DNA of 64,000 nt from NCBI GenBank assembly GCA_000314955.1, contig BAEM01000053.1:152062-216061 (forward strand), given 5' to 3'. Made by a program: the position numbers and the translations under genes. This DNA comes from Paraglaciecola chathamensis S18K6. Its GTDB lineage: Bacteria > Pseudomonadota > Gammaproteobacteria > Enterobacterales > Alteromonadaceae. The notes beneath the pieces were generated by a model, which was given only the letters and a program-made list of their open reading frames with translations, made no database searches and was not told the DNA's origin. This document shows positions 57,661 through 64,000 of this stretch, piece by piece. The first letter of the stretch is position 1. Every line of letters begins with the position of its first letter.

Positions 57661-58935
57661 CTAACCTACCGCCTGAAAATCACCGAAGAAACGCATCCCC
57701 AATTTAACATCTTGAATAATATGCAAATGGTTAAACGGGCTTTTTCGCGCACTGTCTTTTTCTAGCATAAAGCTTTGTTTATTTTGTTGTGGTAAACCTT
57801 CGAATTCAGCAACGATTTGAAACAGCCACATCTCGGCTTCCCATGGCAGCGCGTTTTCAGCTAGGTAATCGACTCCACTGACCGCCTCGGTACTTTCGAT
57901 CACGTGTAAAAAGAAATCTTCTACGTCTTTGGCCAGTTGCTTTTGCTCCGTCGCGACTAAGTCTTGCACTGCGGTAGCAAAACCTTGGGTTTGCGTTTCT
58001 GATTGTGACGCTGGTACTAAGTCTCTCGGTATGGCTCTGGCAAGTTCAGCTAACGCATAGCTGTCTTGTGGTCTGTCTAAGGCGACAAACCCTTGGGCAC
58101 TGATCCCGTGCGCTTGATTGATGACCTCGGGTACGTTAGAGCGATTTGGGTAATCACCGACTTTGAAATTCGGATGTTGGCGCAAAAACGCACTCATGCG
58201 GTTTACCAACAAAGCTCGCTCTTGTTGGTGGCGAAAACGCGCCATCAACAACACTAAGCGCTTCTGTACTTCTAATAATGAGCCTGAATGCTCTGATATG
58301 CGCGCTTGTAATTGACTCACCAATAGCTTTCGCAAAGCGCCATCACTGCCCGCTAGCTGAATCAGATCTTCAAAGCTAATGATTTTGAAGCCATCTAGTA
58401 TGCGTCTTAGTTGTCGCTGGGCTAACTCGATTTCAAGGATCTTGTCGTCCAAGCTACTCACAAAACCAAACTCAGTATTTAACCTATGCCACAAGCTTTC
58501 TATGGCATCGCCAAACTGGCCGGTCATGTCATGCACTCGCTCAGTTAGCAACTGCATATGATGCTCGCTGGCGGCATAATCGCCTTTTTGTCTGGCAGTT
58601 TGTAGTGATTGCACCCGAGTGTGAATTAAATCTAAATGCTCACCTACATCCGAATTAATTTGCCGTTTGCGCTCATCTTGGGTCAAGCCGGCAATTAATT
58701 CGTTTACATTGGGGCGTAAACTAAGAGGTTGCTGCTCATCAGGGCGCCACAATATTCGCCCATTAATTAATTTCTCAAGGGCTTGGTGGCTAAAACTGCT
58801 TTCGTCCACATGGCCCTGCAAATACCCTTGCATGAGTGCATCGGCATGTTTACCAATCAGCTCTAAGCGCTCTTTACCTAGCTGAAATAACGGATTGCTC
58901 TGGGCGCTGCTTTTGCCTTCATGTAGCGTACTCAA
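57661..58935 (-). CDS. mksF: Kleisin-like condensin subunit (MksF/JetA-like)
   Basis: A 424-residue, mostly helical protein. The N-terminal part (LFQLGKERLELIGKHADALMQGYLQG) and the mid part with long helices (RVQSLQTARQKGDYAASEHHMQLLTERV) are consistent with MukF/MksF kleisins, and the end (PFNHLHIIQDVKLGMRFFGDF) is more compact. It starts at TTG 58935, which overlaps the MksE stop as TTGA, with AGAGG 8 bases upstream. Position and size agree with the bridge subunit that joins the SMC heads. No enzymatic motif is seen; database labels as a carboxylase for related proteins would be misleading. Confidence 0.72.
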   Translation of the reverse strand: MSTLHEGKSSAQSNPLFQLGKERLELIGKHADALMQGYLQGHVDESSFSHQALEKLINGRILWRPDEQQPLSLRPNVNELIAGLTQDERKRQINSDVGEHLDLIHTRVQSLQTARQKGDYAASEHHMQLLTERVHDMTGQFGDAIESLWHRLNTEFGFVSSLDDKILEIELAQRQLRRILDGFKIISFEDLIQLAGSDGALRKLLVSQLQARISEHSGSLLEVQKRLVLLMARFRHQQERALLVNRMSAFLRQHPNFKVGDYPNRSNVPEVINQAHGISAQGFVALDRPQDSYALAELARAIPRDLVPASQSETQTQGFATAVQDLVATEQKQLAKDVEDFFLHVIESTEAVSGVDYLAENALPWEAEMWLFQIVAEFEGLPQQNKQSFMLEKDSARKSPFNHLHIIQDVKLGMRFFGDFQAVG

Positions 58936-59555
58936 AACATGGCCTCTTGTTCTGGAGTATGCTCATCAATGGGCACGTTTTCTTCATCTTTAATAAAACG
59001 CACAAGCTCAATAAGCTGCTCGACTTTACCAGTTACTATGTAAAACAAACGGTCTTTGTGTGGCTGATATAAATAGCCTAATTCTTTAATACGCTTAAAA
59101 ACCTGCTTGATCTGCATATCAGATTTATCACTGGTTGACTTAAACAGCTTATCACTTGAAAGCTGCCCCAAGCGTTGAATAAGAGACTGGTTGTCCACCA
59201 CTTTTGATTCGAAATCTTGCAACTTAATGGTATCGCCAGCGCTTAAGGCTCCGTCGCGCCCCATGGCTTCTTGCACCAGTTGCATCCATTCAAGCATGGG
59301 CAACAATGATTGCACCGTGGTGTTAAATTGTTGGCTGAGTTGCTGACGCGCTTGTTGATTCAAATCACAGTAGGCCAAAAAGTAAACCGCTCCGTCTTCA
59401 CTTTTCGCCACACGACGATTTAACGGGCGTAAAAAGTGATTGAGATCCTCTACCAATTGTTCATTTTGCAGCTTATGAAAGCTGTGCTCATCTGTTACTG
59501 CACAGATAAACTCGCCTTCTAGCAAACGCTCGAGTAATGGGCCATTTTCTATCAT
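58932..59555 (-). CDS. mksE: MksE/JetB-like condensin subunit
   Basis: A 207-residue protein. It resembles MukE/MksE-type winged-helix proteins: LERLLEGEFICAVTDEHSF at the N-terminus, ESKVVDNQSLIQRLGQL in the middle, and IKQVFKRIKELGYLYQPHKDRLFYI as a winged-helix hairpin. A final acidic tail ends in DEHTPEQEAMF. The ATG overlaps the SMC stop by 4 bases (ATGA) and its own stop overlaps the MksF-like start by 4 bases, so the subunits are translationally coupled in fixed stoichiometry. Confidence 0.75.
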   Translation of the reverse strand: MIENGPLLERLLEGEFICAVTDEHSFHKLQNEQLVEDLNHFLRPLNRRVAKSEDGAVYFLAYCDLNQQARQQLSQQFNTTVQSLLPMLEWMQLVQEAMGRDGALSAGDTIKLQDFESKVVDNQSLIQRLGQLSSDKLFKSTSDKSDMQIKQVFKRIKELGYLYQPHKDRLFYIVTGKVEQLIELVRFIKDEENVPIDEHTPEQEAMF

Positions 59556-62500
59556 GCTGTCACCTGTGATTGGTCGTTGTTGGCGCTGTCGTCTGCGTTG
59601 TCTTTTGCACTGTCTTTTGCAATTTGCTCAGAGTGATGGTTTGAACGACTGTTTTGTTGCAAACGCTCGGCAATACGACTGAGTTTGGGTTCAATTTTTT
59701 CAAGGCGTTGGCGCTGCTTATCAATCAAATAGCGATGCTTAAAGAGCATTAATACATCTGATTCAGGATTCGGAAACGCCCCTAAAATGTGAATGTGGTT
59801 GGTATCACAGGCCGCAAAAAGCTTTTCAACGTTGTGATACGCCAAAGTGCCTATTTCATCGATAGGCCAATGAATATCAATATTCGCCTGATTACGCAGT
59901 AAGCGGGTAAAGGCCAATAAGAATTTACATAAAATCAGATAAGCCATACCGTGACTGGATGACTCAAGTAATTGCCTGTCGTTTTTGAGTACCAGATCTG
60001 AGCCGCCTTCGTTTAAGTGCAGCTCTAAGCGTAATAATGACTCAATGCTGTAATTCGCATCATTTGGCAATACTTCAACCACATCCGCTAGCGTATCGAG
60101 GTAGGACTCGCTGGGTAAAAACGCATCAGATTTATTCCAGTTGTCATACTGCTGAGCGAAGCGTTTAAGGGGTGTCCAGAAATTCAGTTCATCCACCGTA
60201 GAGATAATTTTCACTTCAGAGCGAGCAATTCCGTCTAGGGTTAAATCGTCGGATACTTCGTCTGTTAAGCGCTTACTTTGCAGTGATATCTTGCGGTTGA
60301 TATCGCTAAAAACGGTAAAGAATTTATTTAAGTCGCCACCTATGGTTTCCCCTTGCTCAACGATTTGGCGCTGGCGTGAGGCTAAAATACTCAACAAACG
60401 TTGCAATATCGGTAAGCGGTCACGCACATTGGCATCTTCATCGAGCACACTAAAGGCTTGTAGCATGGTATCTAAAAAGTCTTTGCCGGCGTCTTTACCT
60501 AAATTAGCTTCGAACTCGGTGAGTGCTTCTTTGAGTTTTTTCTCACCGCGACTGCGACTCTCTAGAGCCTCGGTACAGCGGCTTATGCGCTCTGCTTGGT
60601 CCCCTAAGTTGATGTCAGTGTCATCATTAGCTTTAAAGGAAAAGGTGATATTAGCCAGTTGTCTAACCATAGGTTCAATTTCAGTAATCAAGGCAGCGCA
60701 GGCGCTCAAGCGCTTTTCAACTGCTGTAAGAGCTTGGCTTAGCTCGCTACGCTTGTTTTGGTACTGGCGCTGTAGCGTACTTTGTTGTTGCGCTAATTGT
60801 TGAGCCGTTGCTTTAAGTTCGCCTTCTTGCTCCAGCAATACTGGGCGCTGTGTTAACCAATCTGACTGCATGAACGCTTTGTATTCGTTTAACTCTTCAC
60901 GGCGACTACTAACACTTTGAATATGCGTTTTAAGGCTTTCAGTCTTTTGTTTTAATTCCTTGAGTGTATTGGGATCTATGTCTTTGTTGGCTAACTCTTG
61001 GTTGAACGCATCTTCTAGCTGTTTAATTTGTTCGCGGTTTTGCTGGCGCTTTTGTTCGACTTGTTTTTCCAGTGCATCAATTTGCTCATCAAGCACGGCT
61101 AGCTCGTCTTGCCAACCAGATTTAAATTCGAGCAATTGCTCGTCAAAGTCAGACTTGAGCACGGCAATCGCTTCCGCTTTTTGCTGGGTAATTTTTTGCT
61201 TTTCTTCGAGTAAGCTACTTAATGCATCTTGTGCTTGCTTGCGGCGTTTTTCTAACGCGGTTTTAAGTTCGTCTGCGTAGCGTTGTTTGGCATTTTGTGC
61301 GTAGCTAACTTCCTGCTCGGCTTGTTCAAACGCGCGATTGCGCTCAGCAACCATTTCACGTTGTAACTGCGCTTCTTGATGTCGTTGGTCTAATTCCGAT
61401 TCGGCGTGTTTTTGCTCTTTTTCGGCGGCTAATACGTGCTTGGTCGCCTGTTCAAGCGCGACCCTTAGTGCAGTTTCATCCTGAGCATATGGAGGCGCAT
61501 CAATAACAGAGGTATCAATTTGTACGCCTAATAAGTGCTGTTCGTCACCGTTTTGTACCAGTTGAGGCGAAAGATCTTTACGCTCCAGTAAAGGTTCAAC
61601 AATCAGTTTGCCTATGCTGTGTTCCCAGCCGGGTTTGTTGTCTCGTAAAAACTGGCGCAGGCTGTCTTGCTCAGGTGAAAGCTGTTTATGTAATTGTTGT
61701 AAGCGGTCTTTGCCCTGACGAGTAGCAAGTCGAGCGCTATGCAATGCTTTGTCAGCTTCATCACGTTTTTGCTGGCTTTGTTGATAAAGCGCTTCCGCTT
61801 GTTTTTTGGCACTAGAGCTTTGTTGCCAAGCGCGCTGAGCCAGCTCTAAACGCTTGTCAGCTAAAGCGCCGTTTTCCATCTCTTCATCTGTGGCAGAGGC
61901 ATGCTTAGCTTGATGTTCTTGGCGCACAATACTGCGCTCAATGTCCATGAGTTGCTGTTCAAACGCGACCGATTGTTGCTCTTTACGCTGTTCAAACTGG
62001 TTTCTGAGAGCACTTTCTTTATCGTGGTGCGTTTGGCGCACGTTTTCTTTTTGCTGGCGGATCACTTTGACGCTGTCTTGATTCTTTCGTGATAGACGCT
62101 CTAGGGATTCAGATAATTTGAACTTCTGTTGTTCAAGCTGGCTTTGCAGATCCTTGTGTTGCTCAATCAGTAAGTTGTAATGCTCGAGCGTTTGTTCGTA
62201 TTCTTCACGGGTGAGTGGCAATGCATCCATGTCTTTTTGCAACTGCTCTATATCTGAGTCTTGGTACTTTTCGTACTGTTGTTGCAGGTGATCTAAGCGT
62301 GACGATTTTGCAGACAGCTGCTCATTCGTTTCACTGATACGGCTATTAAGTTCCCCTTCCGCTTGTTCAAATAACTCTTTTTCTGTACGTTGCTGCGCTT
62401 TATAGCTGTTTTTCTGTTCTTGGCCGTCCGCTTTCTCTGTCGTCAGGGTGTTTAAATCCTTTTCGAGCAGTGGCTTTAGCATCAGTAATTGCTGCTCTAT

Positions 62501-63289
62501 GGCGTTGAGCTGTTCAGTTTGGCTTTGAATTTTTTCGTAATCACCCTGCATACTTTGCAAACGCATGGTCTGGCGCATTTGGGTGATCCACTCTCGAGCC
62601 TTAGTGTTTTTAACCGTGGTGGTGGGTTGTACCAAACCATCTTCTTCGAAAATAGCCGCCAACATAGTGCGCAGAGTATCCATCTTGCCTTCTTTGGCAT
62701 GCACCGCACTGACGAGCTTTTCCATATGGCGAATTCGATGAGCACTAGAGACTAAACTATAGCGCGCCGCCAGCTGCCGTAATTTAGTGTTTTCACGGCC
62801 TGCCCCACCTACACTTGCATCATTTTGAATAATGCTGCGAAATTCACTGGTAGCTTGAATTTTATGTGAGAAGTCTATTTGTAATTGTCTGAGTTGTTTT
62901 ATCCACTGCTCTGGCAACATGGCCTGAGCTTCGCCGTTTTCCATTTCGACTAGAATTTGCTCGCTCTTATAAGGCGCGTCAATAAAACGATACTGCACCC
63001 CATCGCTACCTTTACGCGTTAACACCACTTGGCATTCTTGACCGTCTTCGCGCTGATATTCGTAAATTAAGTAACTATTGGCATGTGGCAAATAGAATTC
63101 ATCGAATTTTTTACGGGTTTTAGGGACTACCTTGCTTGGCAGTTCACCGTAAAAAACGGGGATCAAACGTTGCAATGTGGTTTTACCCGATGCGTTGGTG
63201 CCACAGATATTACTGTGACCCGATACGTCAAGTTCAACAAAACCAGGAAGGTGACAATTAATAAGAATGATGCGGTGTAACCCAGGCAT
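59552..63289 (-). CDS. mksB: SMC-like ATPase of a condensin system (MksB/JetC-like)
   Basis: A 1245-residue ATPase. Walker A is GTNASGKTT (residues 30-38), followed by a globular head to about residue 230. Long coiled coil spans residues 235-545 and 610-900, around a globular hinge-like island at 547-605 (GWEHSIGKLIVEPLLERKDL, HLLGVQIDTSVID). The C-terminal head has Walker B WPIDEIG (Asp1144-Glu1145). In place of LSGGQ, the signature position reads SSSHGM (1110-1115), an unusual variant. A low-complexity Asp/Ser/Asn tail ends the protein. AAAGGACGTCT precedes the ATG. It is first in the operon, unlike the usual mksF-mksE-mksB-mksG order. Confidence 0.82.
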   Translation of the reverse strand: MPGLHRIILINCHLPGFVELDVSGHSNICGTNASGKTTLQRLIPVFYGELPSKVVPKTRKKFDEFYLPHANSYLIYEYQREDGQECQVVLTRKGSDGVQYRFIDAPYKSEQILVEMENGEAQAMLPEQWIKQLRQLQIDFSHKIQATSEFRSIIQNDASVGGAGRENTKLRQLAARYSLVSSAHRIRHMEKLVSAVHAKEGKMDTLRTMLAAIFEEDGLVQPTTTVKNTKAREWITQMRQTMRLQSMQGDYEKIQSQTEQLNAIEQQLLMLKPLLEKDLNTLTTEKADGQEQKNSYKAQQRTEKELFEQAEGELNSRISETNEQLSAKSSRLDHLQQQYEKYQDSDIEQLQKDMDALPLTREEYEQTLEHYNLLIEQHKDLQSQLEQQKFKLSESLERLSRKNQDSVKVIRQQKENVRQTHHDKESALRNQFEQRKEQQSVAFEQQLMDIERSIVRQEHQAKHASATDEEMENGALADKRLELAQRAWQQSSSAKKQAEALYQQSQQKRDEADKALHSARLATRQGKDRLQQLHKQLSPEQDSLRQFLRDNKPGWEHSIGKLIVEPLLERKDLSPQLVQNGDEQHLLGVQIDTSVIDAPPYAQDETALRVALEQATKHVLAAEKEQKHAESELDQRHQEAQLQREMVAERNRAFEQAEQEVSYAQNAKQRYADELKTALEKRRKQAQDALSSLLEEKQKITQQKAEAIAVLKSDFDEQLLEFKSGWQDELAVLDEQIDALEKQVEQKRQQNREQIKQLEDAFNQELANKDIDPNTLKELKQKTESLKTHIQSVSSRREELNEYKAFMQSDWLTQRPVLLEQEGELKATAQQLAQQQSTLQRQYQNKRSELSQALTAVEKRLSACAALITEIEPMVRQLANITFSFKANDDTDINLGDQAERISRCTEALESRSRGEKKLKEALTEFEANLGKDAGKDFLDTMLQAFSVLDEDANVRDRLPILQRLLSILASRQRQIVEQGETIGGDLNKFFTVFSDINRKISLQSKRLTDEVSDDLTLDGIARSEVKIISTVDELNFWTPLKRFAQQYDNWNKSDAFLPSESYLDTLADVVEVLPNDANYSIESLLRLELHLNEGGSDLVLKNDRQLLESSSHGMAYLILCKFLLAFTRLLRNQANIDIHWPIDEIGTLAYHNVEKLFAACDTNHIHILGAFPNPESDVLMLFKHRYLIDKQRQRLEKIEPKLSRIAERLQQNSRSNHHSEQIAKDSAKDNADDSANNDQSQVTA

Positions 63290-63460
63290 AGACGTCCTTT
63301 ACTCAGGGGTAGAAAACATAAACCAAACACGTTGGCTAACTTCGTAACCCTAAATTTTACCTAGATTTAAGCCACTTGAATACCTCGAATATCAAGTGTT
63401 AAACAAACCCTCTGTTTCTGCATCTTTTAAGCCCCCACCAAAGCCGAATAGTTTTGCTAA

Positions 63461-63498
63461 ATTCACCGAAGACATCCACAGATTCACCGAAGACATCC
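63461..63498. repeat. 17-bp direct repeat ATTCACCGAAGACATCC
   Basis: Two identical copies at 63461-63477 and 63482-63498 with a 21-base period. They lie about 170-210 bases upstream of the SMC gene. Confidence 0.85.
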
Positions 63499-63563
63499 TC
63501 TACTTCACAACAAGTACGATCTAACAACTCAGTGAAGCATTCGCTGTAAAGACTTACATTAAC

Positions 63564-63703
63564 TTACACGGACACCCATGATAATAATTTACACGGACAC
63601 CCATGATAAGAATCTTGCATGGACACCCACGATAAAAATATTACATGGACACCGAATTTATAAGCACCGAATTTATAAGGACACCCATGATAATATTTTT
63701 ACA
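63564..63703. repeat. Degenerate tandem repeat of about 25 bp, four to five copies
   Basis: Units begin near 63564, 63589, 63615 and 63641 with TTACACGGACACCCATGATAA or a close variant. A fifth, shuffled part (63665-63703) repeats CACCGAATTTATAA and GGACACCCATGATAA. The units are contiguous, so it is not a CRISPR array. Confidence 0.85.
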
Positions 63704-63791
63704 CTCTAGAATTAGTTCCCCAATACACATACTTTCACCAGCAATTACTGATGCATAATTCAAAGAAAGTAACGTATATAGACATCCAGAA

Positions 63792-63977
63792 TTAATTTCG
63801 CTGAGATTTCAATTGTTGCTCCGCTTTATCTTCGTTTGCAAAATAAATAGCAGGACGCGTTTGTGAACTTTTCAGCTCTGGTGATAAAGAGGGCTTAATT
63901 AGAATATTGAGTGTTGATAAGGGAAAACCGCGTCTAATGCACAGTTTCGGCCAAGCGCCCGCGTCACAAGCAGTGCA
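63792..63977 (-). pseudogene. Possible decayed coding remnant at the right edge
   Basis: On the minus strand a 61-codon open frame ends at a TAA at 63792-63794. It reads protein-like (CDAGAWPKLCIRRGFPL and SSQTRPAIYFANEDKAEQQ), but it is bounded upstream by an in-frame TAA at 63978-63980 and has no usable start codon near that end. It may be the C-terminus of a broken gene that continues in another frame beyond the window, or chance. No family was recognised. Confidence 0.22.
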
Positions 63978-64000
63978 TTAAGTGTATTTGTTGAAATTGA

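Larger units (their letters stand above)
63290..63791. other. Region upstream of the condensin operon, with two repeat families
   Basis: About 500 bases without a gene. The promoter of the minus-strand condensin operon should lie close to 63290-63400. Two sets of short repeats, annotated separately, fill 63461-63703. The remainder is AT-rich with no recognised element. Confidence 0.45.

Noticed and set aside
57661..58935. Annotation of the MksF-like protein as phosphoenolpyruvate carboxylase
   Set aside because: No carboxylase motifs are present, the protein is far too short, and the operon context is a condensin system.
60291..60803. Long plus-strand frames (for example 170 residues) antisense to the SMC gene
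   Set aside because: They are Ser/Cys/Leu-rich shadows of the coiled-coil coding strand.
63564..63703. Possible CRISPR array near the condensin operon
   Set aside because: The 25-bp units follow one another without spacers and decay along the array; it is a plain tandem repeat.

Overview
The window looks like a chromosomal segment of a marine, agar-degrading gammaproteobacterium of the Alteromonadales, most likely Paraglaciecola/Glaciecola/Alteromonas-like. This is inferred from the combination of a GH50 agarase, a GH117 neoagarooligosaccharide hydrolase, several RND pumps, a large TonB-dependent receptor beside a tryptophan-halogenase-like flavoprotein and a SapC protein, and a small inverted-repeat element. 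No rRNA, tRNA, CRISPR array, complete insertion sequence or prophage was seen.

Layout. 1-2785: thiamine genes on the minus strand (thiO cut by the window edge, thiC) behind a TPP riboswitch with an intrinsic terminator. 3280-7249: an RRM RNA-binding protein with a strong terminator, then a TetR regulator, an Old Yellow Enzyme flavoprotein and an MFS exporter; the TetR promoter carries a perfect 15-bp palindrome. 7250-11632: a patchy accessory stretch with a membrane protein, a broken chemoreceptor end, a sulfotransferase with two small membrane proteins, a small secreted protein, two families of short tandem repeats and an outer-membrane beta-barrel. 12205-26187: two RND export systems (one adaptor plus two pumps; one adaptor plus one pump) separated by an aldo-keto reductase and a SPOUT methyltransferase. 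26382-33730: a molybdopterin oxidoreductase with a DUF1272 zinc protein, then a MacAB-like ABC exporter operon with two separate permeases.

33997-40808 is an agar-use locus: a lipoprotein GH50 agarase, and divergently a sugar-H+ symporter, a 2-keto-3-deoxy-sugar kinase and GH117. Together these would release neoagarobiose, import it, split it into galactose and 3,6-anhydro-L-galactose, and phosphorylate the 2-keto-3-deoxygalactonate derived from the latter. The anhydrogalactose dehydrogenase, cycloisomerase and the aldolase are not in the window. Next to it lie an orphan sugar-binding protein and a divergent chemoreceptor (40850-43725), then a TonB receptor, lipoprotein, halogenase-like protein, SapC and an ExoP_C-type protein (44265-53319), and a PhyH oxygenase with a beta-propeller protein opposite an IclR regulator (53682-56620). 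A palindrome of the form AATTGTTAACAATT recurs at the agarase, symporter, TonB-receptor and PhyH/IclR promoters and probably marks one regulon.

56756-63289 is a tight four-gene minus-strand operon encoding a condensin-like system: an SMC ATPase, MksE-like, MksF-like and a Toprim protein like MksG/JetD. It resembles the Wadjet/MksBEFG plasmid-defence systems, but the ATPase gene comes first and the ABC signature motif is unusual. It is the best candidate here for a little-described system. The last 700 bases hold two repeat families and a possible decayed coding remnant.
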